NCBI GenBank assembly: GCA_934320645.1
Contig: CAKRFP010000009.1
Location: 12,411 to 76,410, forward strand
DNA from: an uncultured Bariatricus sp.
GTDB taxonomy: Bacteria > Bacillota > Clostridia > Lachnospirales > Lachnospiraceae
Length of the DNA stretch: 64,000 nucleotides
Direction of reading: 5' to 3'
The notes below the pieces were generated by a model. That model was not told the DNA's origin, did no database searches, and saw nothing but the letters and a program-made list of their open reading frames with translations. Positions 9,001 to 16,950 of the stretch are shown here, piece after piece (position 1 is the stretch's first letter; every line of letters starts with the position of its first letter). Both the position numbers and the translations under genes were made by a program.

Positions 9001-9089
9001 GGAAAGATGTGAAAAAGAGAAAAATTTTAAAAGCAGAAGGCTATTATGAAAAGAAGAAACAGGAAAAGCTTGCGAAAAAGAAAAAATAA
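6057..9089 (+). CDS. Domain-permuted, membrane-anchored GH3 glycosidase
   Basis: 1010 residues with the GH3 domains in reverse order. After a very basic N-terminus and a membrane helix (about 25-45) comes the alpha/beta-sandwich half (about 75-310, entry REGAVLLKNE), then the fibronectin-III-like domain (about 400-530), a linker, and only then the TIM-barrel half (about 650-930) with LDFDGPNQVGSF, NGRNYEYFSED, YIKHF and the nucleophile Asp876 in GTVVTDFSDH. A second membrane helix (about 962-982) is followed by a lysine-rich cytoplasmic tail. Positive charges at both ends predict both termini inside and the enzyme outside the cell. Reversed GH3 order is known from Ruminococcus albus and Butyrivibrio enzymes. 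GGAGG lies before the ATG. It likely trims oligosaccharides at the cell surface before uptake. Confidence 0.9.
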   Translation: MKTKEERKQRKAERKRKPHFVRHSFGMAFGVIFLGAAIVIPQITMPFNGMLQGFMGDMDIDITEKKTQDILNQGKDLSMDIEREGAVLLKNENETLPLAKDVNKVNVFGWASTQWLGGGSGSGQIISTDETILTALKNYGIEYNEELEKMYQDFCGEREYKNALISWPKDFSRLYEPDINDGESYTEELLQNAKDYSDTAIVVIGRPTGESNDNPQKQYKINKKDGEVVVDDTRTSLDLSTEEEALLTYAGANFEHVIVVLNTGNVMTLGQIETIDGIDACLLAGYTGQYAASVLPEILWGDVNPSGHTADTWAYDFNTAASYANAGENGVGSYSNGKGLYPYNGTSNGNLGEEFQYDQVSYEDYAEGIYVGYKWYETADAEGYWNQVENDHGKGYEGVVQYPFGYGLSYTTFDWELKDHSVEIAKDGSVSATVKVTNTGDKAGKDVVEFYYTAPYEKGGIEKSAVELGDYAKTKLLGPGESEEVVVTVSAEDMASYDAYDNNKNGFAGYELDEGTYTFSIRTDSHTVKNQFNIDLKDNIQYQEDGTTGNTVSNKFTGADAVDGVSLDGSESESGIIYLTRSDFAGTYPKENIKTREMAENVKKLNLYTDEMANDWIDENDEPITTGAKNNLKVEENGKLTELGIELGSDYDDPKWEDVLDQLTIKEMQTAVNYAYVNTGAFESVGKPIALDFDGPNQVGSFTQGMNASGTGFANATVLAQTWNKDLAFNQGLQMGQEGAAFGYDGLYGPSVNIHRSLLNGRNYEYFSEDSILSGLMSGNEVKGVMSAGMYVYIKHFICNDGESGIYRDSVYLWMPEQALREVYLKPFRILVEDYGATGLMTSYNRIGAVWAGGSEALLTGILRDEWGFKGTVVTDFSDHAEYMNGGQMLRAGGDIWMNMMSPINGETESASYQKALRETAKHIIYTYLNARVTNMNYAEKTGNTDILRPTITKQTNLVQKIVKVLYVLAAVLILWMAYALWKDVKKRKILKAEGYYEKKKQEKLAKKKK

Positions 9090-9112
9090 GAATGTATGAA
9101 AGAGGACTGCAT

Positions 9113-9676
9113 ATGATAGACAGTATTAAAATTTCATGGCAGCACTTCGCAGACAAGCATCCCGGAGCCTCCAAATGGATCCGGGAGGGCGGTCTGTTCG
9201 TGATCGTCAGCAACCTGATCACAGTGCTCAAATATTTACTCTTGTTGTTCCTGCCGTTGGCATTTGCAGGACTTCCAAAAGTAGATTTCGGATTTCCGGG
9301 AATTGACATTACTTTATTCGGTGAGACTTTCAAGTGGAACATCATCGGATATGACGCCGCACATGGCGGACTTCCTTATTTTTGTGCGTACATGATCGCG
9401 ATGGTAGTCGGAGAGTGTATTAACTTTCCGATCCAGCGAAATTTTGTATTCCGCAGTAAAGGAAAAGTATGGTATCAGGCATTCTGGTATCTGATCGCAT
9501 TCTGTATTGTTACCTGTATCGTAAACTCGATCAACTGTATCTGGGTTGCGGTAGCCGGGATGTTTGTGCCGGGATGGTTATACAATATTGGAACGACAGT
9601 GTTGAATGGAGGGGTATCGATGGTGGTATTCTTCTTCGTAAATAAGATTATTTTCCCGGAAGGGGAAGGAAAGTAA
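9113..9676 (+). CDS. GtrA-family membrane protein
   Basis: 187 residues from the ATG at 9113, which has AGAGGA six bases upstream; a start 21 bases earlier is open but lacks a ribosome site. Four hydrophobic helices and the motif INFPIQRNFVFRSKG match the GtrA family, small membrane proteins thought to flip undecaprenyl-phosphate-linked sugars. It lies 23 bases after the membrane-anchored GH3 with no terminator between, so both are probably one transcript. Its role there is not evident; a link to glycan export or cell-wall decoration is an inference. Confidence 0.8.
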   Translation: MIDSIKISWQHFADKHPGASKWIREGGLFVIVSNLITVLKYLLLLFLPLAFAGLPKVDFGFPGIDITLFGETFKWNIIGYDAAHGGLPYFCAYMIAMVVGECINFPIQRNFVFRSKGKVWYQAFWYLIAFCIVTCIVNSINCIWVAVAGMFVPGWLYNIGTTVLNGGVSMVVFFFVNKIIFPEGEGK

Positions 9677-9679
9677 ACG

Positions 9680-9856
9680 TTGTCAGGATTGATGGCGAAT
9701 AAGAAAATAAAACGGGACAAATCCGTTGCGCAGGGCATTCCGAGAAGCCTCTGAGAGTGAAAATTGTGTCAGCAAAGGCTTCCACAATTTCTGAGTCTTC
9801 TCTCCATTGCACAACAATTGGATTTGTCCCGTTTTATTTTCTTATTCGCCTGACAA
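9680..9856. repeat. 177-bp near-complete hairpin (MITE-like or large bidirectional terminator)
   Basis: The ends are TTGTCAGG (9680-9687) and CCTGACAA (9849-9856). After a short bulge the arms GCGAATAAGAAAATAAAACG and GGGACAAATCC pair perfectly with GGATTTGTCCC and CGTTTTATTTTCTTATTCGC. The inner 95 bases also pair imperfectly: GTTGCGCA with TGCACAAC, GAGAAG-CTC with GAGTCTTCTC, and AATTGTG with CACAATT. The whole segment can fold as one rod. No clear target-site duplication is seen. It separates gtrA from the flavoprotein gene. Confidence 0.7.
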
Positions 9857-9927
9857 CATTTTCTGCAAAACCAAAAAAAAGTGATAGAATAGAAGTAGTA
9901 AATTGTCAGAAAAGGAGAATCATTATC

Positions 9928-10557
9928 ATGAAAGAAAATTTAAAAGTACTTATGATCAACGGAAGCCCGAAAGCAAACGGAAACACAGCCATTGCATTAA
10001 AAGAGATGGAGAATATTTTCAAAGAAAACGGAGTAGAAGTTGAGACAGTTGTTATCGGTAACAAAGCAGTTCGTGGCTGTATCGCCTGTGGTTCCTGCTA
10101 CGAAAAAGGCAAATGCGTCTTTGATGATGTAGTCAATGAACTGGCTCCGAAGTTTGAAGCGGCAGATGGTCTTGTAGTCGCAAGCCCGGTTTACTATGCA
10201 TCTGCAAATGCAACCCTGATCGCCTGTCTTGACCGGTTATTCTACAGCAGTCATTTTGACAAGACCATGAAGGTCGGAGCAAGCGTTGTCTGTGCAAGAC
10301 GTGGCGGATGTTCTGCAACATTTGATGAGCTGAACAAATACTTCACCATTTCCGGAATGCCGGTCGCATCCAGCCAGTACTGGAACAGTATCCACGGAAG
10401 AACACCGGGAGAAGCCGAGCAGGATGGAGAAGGAAAGCAGACGATGCGTGCACTTGCAAGAAATATGACATTCCTGATGAAGAGCATTGCACTTGGTAAA
10501 GAACAGTTTGGACTGCCGGAAAAGGAAGAGCGGATCGCGACACATTTTATCCGCTGA
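9928..10557 (+). CDS. NADPH-dependent FMN reductase / flavodoxin-fold protein
   Basis: 209 residues from the ATG at 9928, preceded by AAAGGAGA; a frame open further upstream runs through the hairpin element and is rejected. The fold is flavodoxin-like: the FMN phosphate loop NGSPKANGNTAIAL near residue 11, the second FMN-contacting loop ASPVYYASANAT near residue 87, and a cysteine pair CIACGSC that resembles iron-sulfur flavoproteins but with fewer cysteines than a classical Isf cluster site. It probably transfers electrons from NAD(P)H to small acceptors in the cytoplasm. A gene of its own with its own ribosome site; the physiological partner is unknown. Confidence 0.86.
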   Translation: MKENLKVLMINGSPKANGNTAIALKEMENIFKENGVEVETVVIGNKAVRGCIACGSCYEKGKCVFDDVVNELAPKFEAADGLVVASPVYYASANATLIACLDRLFYSSHFDKTMKVGASVVCARRGGCSATFDELNKYFTISGMPVASSQYWNSIHGRTPGEAEQDGEGKQTMRALARNMTFLMKSIALGKEQFGLPEKEERIATHFIR

Positions 10558-10593
10558 TGGCAGTTTTACTTTTTCTTATAAGGGAGAAAAATC

Positions 10594-11490
10594 ATGATTT
10601 GTGGAATGACATACTATCAGATATGCTGGTATTTTCTGATATATTCCTTTGGAGGCTGGATTGTTGAAGTGATCTTTCATGCAGTAGCTTTGGGAAAGGT
10701 TATAAACAGAGGATTCCTGAATGGCCCGGTATGCCCGGTATATGGATTTGGAGTACTATCTGTTTTTGCCATGATAAATACACTGCAAAGCAGTGGTTAT
10801 CAGATGAATGATGGCATGATATTTCTATTCGGAGTTATTCTGGCGACTGTAGTGGAGTTAATAGCCGGATGGCTGTTAGATGTATGTTTTCATGCGAGAT
10901 GGTGGGATTATTCAGATAAACCTTTAAATTTTCATGGGTATATCTGTTTGGAATTTTCGTTGATATGGGGACTTGCAATTGTGCTTGTTGTGAAAGTTTT
11001 TCAGAAATATGTGGAAAACCATACATCGCCACATTCAGATTCGACTTTTGGCTGGATCGTACTGGCAATTTTATATTGTGTGTATCTGGCAGATGTTATC
11101 GTGACAGTAGCTGTTATACAAGGACTGAATAAGAAACTTACCAGATTGAATAAAATCCGTTCAGATATGCGGATTGTGAGTGATAAAATCAGTGATACCG
11201 TTGCGAATACAACAATAGATACAGCGCAGGTTATAGAAAAAGGAAAGGTGCAGACCGCTCTTGCAAAAGCGGAATTGCGTGAAGCTGCTGAAACGAAAAA
11301 AGACCAGTCCCTTGAGAAACTCCGCAAAAAGAAAATGGAACTTCAAAGGGAATTTGATGAACTTTCTAATTCTATAACCAATCATACAATTGTTGGACAG
11401 GGAAGAATTATTAAGGCATTTCCGGAGATGAAGCACCGGTATTACTATGAACTGATTCAGGAATTAAGAAAAAAATTTGAAGACAAGTAA
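10594..11490 (+). CDS. CmpB-type putative ABC transporter permease (PF06541-like)
   Basis: 298 residues: five or so membrane helices (about 8-185) containing FGGWIVEVIFHAV, NGPVCPVYGFG and the WWDYSDKPLNFHGYICLEFS block that defines this family, then a charged coiled-coil tail of about 100 residues rich in Lys, Glu and Ala. Family members are annotated as putative ABC permeases but their function is not established. GGGAGAAA lies before the ATG. It is 36 bases after the flavoprotein gene and may be co-transcribed with it. Confidence 0.85.
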   Translation: MICGMTYYQICWYFLIYSFGGWIVEVIFHAVALGKVINRGFLNGPVCPVYGFGVLSVFAMINTLQSSGYQMNDGMIFLFGVILATVVELIAGWLLDVCFHARWWDYSDKPLNFHGYICLEFSLIWGLAIVLVVKVFQKYVENHTSPHSDSTFGWIVLAILYCVYLADVIVTVAVIQGLNKKLTRLNKIRSDMRIVSDKISDTVANTTIDTAQVIEKGKVQTALAKAELREAAETKKDQSLEKLRKKKMELQREFDELSNSITNHTIVGQGRIIKAFPEMKHRYYYELIQELRKKFEDK

Positions 11491-11532
11491 AGAGGTTGTT
11501 GAACGGGTAATAAAATAAATAGGAGGAGTTTG

Positions 11533-11561
11533 TTGACAGTCTGTCCTTCTTGTTCTATAGT
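11533..11561 (+). promoter_or_regulatory. Promoter of the Ca/Na antiporter gene
   Basis: TTGACA (11533-11538), 17-nt spacer, TATAGT (11556-11561). It also settles the start codon: a TTG at 11567 would fall at the transcription start, so translation must begin downstream. Confidence 0.7.
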
Positions 11562-11608
11562 GAAAGTTGCTATTTAAAACATGTTATTTAAAAGAGAGGA
11601 CTTTTACT

Positions 11609-12583
11609 ATGGAACTAATAAAATCAGTCATTATCCTTGTCATAGGATTTGTACTTTTGTTAAAAGGAGCGGACTACTTCGTAGAGGGTAGCTCTTCCGT
11701 TGCCAGACAGCTTCGGATTCCATCGATGATCATCGGTATGACGATCGTTGCGATGGGAACAAGCCTTCCGGAATGTGCGGTCAGTGTAACGGCATCCCTG
11801 ACTGGCAATAATACTCTTGCGGTAAGTAATGTTGTCGGATCAAACATTTTTAACCTGATGGTTGTCTGTGGTGCCTGTGCTTTATTTGCACCGCTTACGA
11901 TTGAAAAAGATACACTGAAAAAAGAATTTCCACTGTCTATTTTTTGCGCGGCACTGTTGATGGTACTTGGGTACATCGGAATGATTCTTGGACATGTAGA
12001 TGGTTTTATCTTTTTGATTCTTTTTGTATGTTATCTTCTGTGGATGATCAATTCTGCAAAGAAGGCGAGAGCAGCACATCAAGAAGACAAACTGATGCAA
12101 GAAGAGGGAGAATTTGTTGACGAAGAGATCAAGATTCTTCCGATGTGGAAATGTGTAATCTTTATTGTTGGAGGAATGATCGCAATCAAATTTGGCGGCG
12201 ATTTTGTTGTAGACAGTGCTTCAGCGATAGCGTTGGCATTTGGCTTCAGCCAGACACTGATCGGACTTACGATCGTTGCGATGGGAACCAGCCTTCCGGA
12301 GCTGATGACATCCATCGTTGCGGCAAGGAAGAACGAAGTGGATATGGCACTTGGAAATGTAATTGGTTCCAATATTTTCAATATTCTTCTGGTACTTGGT
12401 GTCGCAGGTGCAATCAGTCCGGTTGTGTTCCTTATGGACAACATCATTGATACGGTTGTATTGATCGTGATGAGTCTGGTTGTTCTGGTATTCGCATGGA
12501 CATCTAAGGTGATTAATCGCAAAGAAGGAATTGCAATGCTTTGCATGTATGCCGTGTATATGGTATATATCTGCATCCGTTGA
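11609..12583 (+). CDS. Calcium/sodium antiporter, CaCA family (YrbG-like)
   Basis: 324 residues from the ATG at 11609 with AGAGAGGA eight bases upstream. Two homologous halves of about five helices each carry the alpha-repeat signatures GMTIVAMGTSLPECAVS (near 38) and GLTIVAMGTSLPELMTS (near 220), each with the acidic ion-binding residue, plus the matching GSNIFNL and GSNIFNI motifs. A loop rich in Glu, Asp and Lys (about 150-185) joins the halves. It exchanges Ca2+ or a similar cation for Na+ or H+ across the membrane. Single-gene unit, with a consensus promoter before and a terminator after it. Confidence 0.92.
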   Translation: MELIKSVIILVIGFVLLLKGADYFVEGSSSVARQLRIPSMIIGMTIVAMGTSLPECAVSVTASLTGNNTLAVSNVVGSNIFNLMVVCGACALFAPLTIEKDTLKKEFPLSIFCAALLMVLGYIGMILGHVDGFIFLILFVCYLLWMINSAKKARAAHQEDKLMQEEGEFVDEEIKILPMWKCVIFIVGGMIAIKFGGDFVVDSASAIALAFGFSQTLIGLTIVAMGTSLPELMTSIVAARKNEVDMALGNVIGSNIFNILLVLGVAGAISPVVFLMDNIIDTVVLIVMSLVVLVFAWTSKVINRKEGIAMLCMYAVYMVYICIR

Positions 12584-12588
12584 CAGAG

Positions 12589-12620
12589 AATCGACTGTCT
12601 GTTCTGGGAGTCGATTTTTT
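12589..12620 (+). terminator. Terminator of the antiporter gene
   Basis: AATCGACT pairs with AGTCGATT, followed directly by four T. Confidence 0.75.
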
Positions 12621-12633
12621 CACGCATTACGTG

Positions 12634-12705
12634 TTGGAGATGATGTAAAAGAATATTTATAATGGAAAAATAACTGTGGATACTTTGTTCGCAGTTATTT
12701 TTATT
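12634..12705 (+). ncRNA. Possible very short RNA: promoter followed at once by a hairpin terminator
   Basis: TTGGAG (12634-12639), 18-nt spacer, TATAAT (12658-12663), then a hairpin AAATAACTG / CAGTTATTT (12668-12700) ending in TTATT. The transcript would be only about 35 nt. It may be chance in an AT-rich gap or a leftover leader; nothing codes here. Confidence 0.3.
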
Positions 12706-12813
12706 ATATAATAGAAAATGCCGCTTTTACCGTATGACAGGAATAGATAAAAGTTACTGCACAAAGGATACGGTAATCAGTAATGAACAGCATACTTTAT
12801 AAGTAGGAAAATA

Positions 12814-12842
12814 TTGACATACCATAGAAAATGCGGTATAAG
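12814..12842 (+). promoter_or_regulatory. Promoter of the patB-like/nhaC operon
   Basis: TTGACA (12814-12819), 17-nt spacer, TATAAG (12837-12842). It excludes the ATG at 12814 as the start and supports 12874. Confidence 0.7.
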
Positions 12843-12873
12843 AGACGGAGAAAGAATACAAAGGAGTATACAG

Positions 12874-14064
12874 ATGGGAAAATACAATTTTGATGAAGTG
12901 ATCGACAGACATGGAACGGACTGCCTGAAATATGATTTCGGAATGAAGAGAAAGGGAAGAGATGATCTGCTTCCGCTCTGGGTGGCAGACATGGATTTCC
13001 GCCTGCCGGATGAAATCCTGGATGAATTTCACAAGAGAATTGACCATGGGATTTTTGGTTATACAGATCCGCTTGATGAATATTTTGCGGCGATGAACCA
13101 TTGGTTCTCAACACGCTATGGCTACACGATCGAACCGGAATGGGTAACGCTTGGTGCCGGAATCGTCTATGCGCTGGGAACCAGTGTAAGAGCATTTACC
13201 GAAGAGGGAGATGCCATGATGGTGATGCAGCCGGTATACTATCCGTTCAGTGAAGTTATCAAGAATGACGGAAGAAGACTGGTGAACTGCCAGCTGCGTT
13301 ATGAGAACAATCATTATTCGATCGACTTTGAGAAGATGGAGAGAATGATCCGGGAAGAGGGCGTAAAAGCACTGATCTTCTGTAATCCGCACAATCCGGT
13401 CGGAAGAGTCTGGACAAGAGAAGAACTGGAGAGAGTTGCAGAGATTTGTCTGAAATACAACGTGACCTGGATGGTGGACGAGATGCACTGTGATTTCATT
13501 TTCCCGGGACATACCTTCACAAGTTGTATGAATCTGGACGAAAAATACCGTCAGATTCTTGCGCTCTACAGTTCCCCGGGAAAGACATTCAACGTGGCAG
13601 GACTTCAGCCGGCAAATATCATCATTCCAAACGAAGAGCTGCGAAAAAAATACCAGTGGGCGAATACACAGGCCGCTTACAGCCAGGGAAGCCTGATGGG
13701 ACAGCTTGCTGTCAAGGTATGCTACACCAAAGGTGCCGGGTGGGTAGATGAACTGGTACAGTATATTTACGAAAATGTACAGTACATGAGCAGGTTCGTA
13801 AAAGAGAATTTCCCGAAGGCGAAGATGGTAGAGCCGGAAGGAACCTATCTGGTATGGGTTGATTTCTCCGGATACGGATTCAGCAATGAAGAGCTGGAAC
13901 ATCTGATGCTGGAGGAAGCGAAATTGTGGCTGGATTCGGGAATTATCTTTGGACCTGAGACGGCGCAGTTCGAGAGATTCAATGTTGCCTGCCCTCGTGT
14001 GACTGTAGAGCAGGCACTGACACAGCTGAAAGACGCACTGGATAAGCATCTGGCAGCAAAATAA
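12874..14064 (+). CDS. PatB/MalY-type PLP-dependent C-S lyase or aminotransferase
   Basis: 396 residues from the ATG at 12874 (AAGGAG upstream). A fold-type I PLP enzyme: LPLWVADMDF near the start, the NPHNPVGRVW aspartate-aminotransferase motif (about 171-180), VDEMHCDF with the pyridine-binding Asp, and the PLP lysine Lys237 in SSPGKTFN. This set marks the MalY/PatB group, which cleaves cystathionine or other cysteine conjugates to a thiol, pyruvate and ammonia; some members are true aminotransferases. The gene ends 28 bases before an NhaC-type antiporter and shares its promoter. Substrate is uncertain. Confidence 0.88.
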   Translation: MGKYNFDEVIDRHGTDCLKYDFGMKRKGRDDLLPLWVADMDFRLPDEILDEFHKRIDHGIFGYTDPLDEYFAAMNHWFSTRYGYTIEPEWVTLGAGIVYALGTSVRAFTEEGDAMMVMQPVYYPFSEVIKNDGRRLVNCQLRYENNHYSIDFEKMERMIREEGVKALIFCNPHNPVGRVWTREELERVAEICLKYNVTWMVDEMHCDFIFPGHTFTSCMNLDEKYRQILALYSSPGKTFNVAGLQPANIIIPNEELRKKYQWANTQAAYSQGSLMGQLAVKVCYTKGAGWVDELVQYIYENVQYMSRFVKENFPKAKMVEPEGTYLVWVDFSGYGFSNEELEHLMLEEAKLWLDSGIIFGPETAQFERFNVACPRVTVEQALTQLKDALDKHLAAK

Positions 14065-14092
14065 TATAAAAAAAGGATTGAGAGGAAAAAAG

Positions 14093-15400
14093 ATGGACAA
14101 ACAAAAGAAAAATTTGGGGGCAGTGGCATTTCTCCCATTGATCGTATTTCTGGTATGTTATGTAGGGTGCGGGATTACATTTACACTGCTTGGAGCAGAC
14201 GAACCGTTCGGAAAGTTCCCGCGTCACGTCGCACTTCTTGCAGGGTGTGCGGTAGCACTTCTCCTTAACCGTGGCATGGGTGTACAGGATAAGCTGAATA
14301 TTATGACAACGAACATGGGAAATTCAGGAGTTATGATGATCGTTCTGATCTACCTGATGGCTGGTGGATTCCAGGGAGCAGCAGCGGCAATGGGCGGAAA
14401 AGATTCGGTTGTGAATCTTTGTCTGCATTTTATTCCGGTGAAGCTTTTAGTTCCGGGTGTATTTTTGATGTGCTGTTTTATTTCTACATCGATCGGAACA
14501 TCCATGGGAACGATTGCAGCGATGGCTCCGATTGCGATCAATGTGGCACAGGGAGCGCATTTAAATGTTGCGGTAGTCGGTGCGGCAGTGATCGGAGGAT
14601 CTTATTTTGGAGATAACCTTTCCATGATTTCAGATACAACTATTTCCGCAGCAGAAGGATGTGGTTCTGAGATGAAAGACAAATTTAAAATGAACTTTTT
14701 CATTGCTCTTCCGGCGGCAATTGTGGCAATGATCCTGTACTCGATTTTTGGCGGAGTCGGAAGCGGAGCAATCGAAGCAGGAAGCTATAGTATCATCGAA
14801 GTCCTTCCTTATTTTATTGTTCTCATTGCGGCACTTATGGGAGTTAATGTTGCGGTAGTCCTTTTTGTTGGAATACTTGCATCCGGTATCATTGGACTTT
14901 GTGTTGGAAGCTGTGGACTTTTTGAATGGATCCAGGCAATTGGAAGCGGTATGAGCGATATGTTCAGCATCAGTATCGTTGCCATTCTTGTATCTGGTAT
15001 TATCGGTCTTGTACGTGAATATGGCGGTGTTGAATGGCTGGTGGGCGCGATCAGCAGCAAGATCAAGAGCAGACGTGGTGCGGAATATGGAATCGGACTG
15101 ATGTCAGGTATCCTTTCCGCAGCTATGGTAAATAATACGATCGCAATCATTGTTACCTGTCCGATCGCAAAAGAAATCGGGGAAAAATATAAGATCGCAC
15201 CGAAGAGACTTGCCAGTCTGGTGGATATCTTTGCCTGCGCATTTATTGCACTGATGCCACATGATGGTGGTATGCTGATGATCACAGCACTTGCTGATGT
15301 GTCGCCGCTTAGTGTATTAAAATATTCTTTCTATATGTTTGGATTGATTCTTGCAACCTGCATCACCATTCAGTTTGGATTAATGGATAAGAAAAATTAG
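14093..15400 (+). CDS. NhaC-family Na+/H+ antiporter
   Basis: 435 residues from the ATG at 14093 (AGAGGA upstream); a TTG start 15 bases earlier is possible but would use up the ribosome site. About eleven membrane helices are visible, with the family block GTSMGTIAAMAPIA and GGSYFGDNLSMISDTTISAAEGCG. NhaC relatives exchange Na+ for H+, or Na+/H+ coupled organic acids or amino acids. Being in one operon with a PatB/MalY enzyme suggests it may move a substrate or product of that enzyme; this is an inference. Confidence 0.87.
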   Translation: MDKQKKNLGAVAFLPLIVFLVCYVGCGITFTLLGADEPFGKFPRHVALLAGCAVALLLNRGMGVQDKLNIMTTNMGNSGVMMIVLIYLMAGGFQGAAAAMGGKDSVVNLCLHFIPVKLLVPGVFLMCCFISTSIGTSMGTIAAMAPIAINVAQGAHLNVAVVGAAVIGGSYFGDNLSMISDTTISAAEGCGSEMKDKFKMNFFIALPAAIVAMILYSIFGGVGSGAIEAGSYSIIEVLPYFIVLIAALMGVNVAVVLFVGILASGIIGLCVGSCGLFEWIQAIGSGMSDMFSISIVAILVSGIIGLVREYGGVEWLVGAISSKIKSRRGAEYGIGLMSGILSAAMVNNTIAIIVTCPIAKEIGEKYKIAPKRLASLVDIFACAFIALMPHDGGMLMITALADVSPLSVLKYSFYMFGLILATCITIQFGLMDKKN

Positions 15401-15419
15401 ACAGGAAGAAAAATAAAAT

Positions 15420-16754
15420 ATGAAAGATCTAACAAAAGGGAAACCGTCCACGCTGATTCTTGCATTTGCGCTGCCAATTTTTTTCGCAAATCTGCTGCAG
15501 CTTACCTATAGCCTCGTGGATACCAGAATTGTCGGAACTTTTCTAGGGGAGGATGCGCTGGCAGCAGTTGGCGCGACCTCAACCTTAAGCAATCTGATCA
15601 TTGGATTTTTGCAGGGGCTTTCAGGAGGCTTTGCAATCATCACAGCACAGAAATTCGGGGCAAAAGACTATAAAGATGTAAAAAAATCATTTGCTATGTC
15701 ACTACTTATAGGAACAGGAATTGCATTATTTTTTACAATATTCGGTCTGTTATTTTTGCAGCCGATTTTAAAGATGCTGAATGTTCCTGTAAACCTTCTG
15801 GAAACAGCTAAAAGTTACATTTTCATAATTATCGCAGGACTTGTGGTAACTTATCTTTATGATGCCTGTGCGGCAGCACTTCGTTCACTGGGAGACAGTG
15901 TGACACCACTTGTGATCCTGGCAATATCGGTTATCTTAAATATTATTGGAGATTTATTTTTTGTTGTAATATTAAAAAGCGGCGTGAAAGGTGCGGCAAT
16001 CGCAACGGTACTTGCACAGTCGATTGCATTTATTGTTTGCTGGATTTATATGATAAAGCGATATGAACTTTTGCGGCTTGGTCGGGAAGATTTTAAAAAC
16101 CCGAGTTCTGCAATGGTGAAAAATATGCTGAGTGCCGGTTTGTCTATGGGCTTTATGAGTTCTCTGGTCAACATTGGTTCTCTGACTTTGCAGACAGCGA
16201 TCAATAAACTTGGAAGAGATTATATCGTGGCGCAGACAGCGGCAAGAAAGCTGACAGAAATGTTTATGCTTATGTTTGGCGTGTTTGGAAATACAATGGC
16301 AACCTATTGCGGGCAGAATCTGGGAGCGGGAAAGATAGACCGGATCAAAAGAGGAATCTGGCTTTCTATTTTATACACCTGTATCTGGTGTACATTTGCT
16401 ATTATTGCAAGTTATACGATTGGAGATAAGCTTGTCTATCTGGTGACCGGAACAGATAATAAAAATGTAATTGAAAATGCAACCCGATACCTGAAGTTTG
16501 ATACACTGTTCTACTATGTAACAGCGGTGATCTGTATTGTGCGAAATGCGATGCAGGGGCTGGACGATCATATTACTCCGATTGTGTCAAGCATGCTTGA
16601 AATGGTTGGAAAAATAGTGATCGCTTTTACGTTGGTTCCGCATCTTGGATATACGGGAGTTATTATTGCGGAACCAATCGTGTGGTTTATCATGGTAATT
16701 CCGCTTCTTATTCAGATTTTCAGGATGCCGGTGCTAAAAGAGAAGCTTTCTTGA
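15420..16754 (+). CDS. MATE family efflux transporter
   Basis: 444 residues with twelve predicted helices in two bundles. The opening motif GKPSTLILAFALPIFFANLL, the YSLVDTRIVGTFLG loop and the mid-protein repeat PSSAMVKNMLSAGLSMGFMSS are typical of the MATE superfamily, which exports cationic drugs or metabolites using a Na+ or H+ gradient. It begins 19 bases after the nhaC stop and may belong to that transcript. Its last codons merge into the first copy of the 56-bp repeat that starts at 16742. Confidence 0.9.
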   Translation: MKDLTKGKPSTLILAFALPIFFANLLQLTYSLVDTRIVGTFLGEDALAAVGATSTLSNLIIGFLQGLSGGFAIITAQKFGAKDYKDVKKSFAMSLLIGTGIALFFTIFGLLFLQPILKMLNVPVNLLETAKSYIFIIIAGLVVTYLYDACAAALRSLGDSVTPLVILAISVILNIIGDLFFVVILKSGVKGAAIATVLAQSIAFIVCWIYMIKRYELLRLGREDFKNPSSAMVKNMLSAGLSMGFMSSLVNIGSLTLQTAINKLGRDYIVAQTAARKLTEMFMLMFGVFGNTMATYCGQNLGAGKIDRIKRGIWLSILYTCIWCTFAIIASYTIGDKLVYLVTGTDNKNVIENATRYLKFDTLFYYVTAVICIVRNAMQGLDDHITPIVSSMLEMVGKIVIAFTLVPHLGYTGVIIAEPIVWFIMVIPLLIQIFRMPVLKEKLS

Positions 16755-16797
16755 CACTGTAAGATAGGCTGTGCTAGGATGGATTTGCTACAAAAAT
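16742..16797 (+). repeat. 56-bp direct repeat, copy 1 (contains a promoter)
   Basis: Matches 18204-18259 at 53 of 56 positions. It covers the last codons of the MATE gene and a promoter, TTGACA (16751-16756), 18-nt spacer, TAGGAT (16775-16780). The same bases at the second copy form the promoter of the cobalamin-riboswitch operon. Confidence 0.9.
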
Positions 16798-16823
16798 CCC
16801 ATCTTTGACAGTTTGAGAAAAAT

Positions 16824-16868
16824 AAACTCGCTATAAAGCTTGTAAATACAGGCATTGTAGCGAGTTTT
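16824..16868 (+). terminator. Terminator after the MATE gene
   Basis: AAACTCGCTA (16824-16833) pairs with TAGCGAGTTT (16858-16867), followed by T and a mixed tail. It would stop transcripts from promoter copy 1. Confidence 0.6.
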
Positions 16869-16950
16869 GCCGTTGTTTTAAACTATATTGTGATCAGAAT
16901 GAAATGTGATCTGGACAGATTTTGTCTGTTGTTCTTTCTAATATTTAACT

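Noticed and set aside
9757..9927. N-terminal extension of the FMN reductase-type gene
   Set aside because: It would read through the 177-bp hairpin; the ATG at 9928 has AAAGGAGA and gives the normal flavodoxin-fold start.
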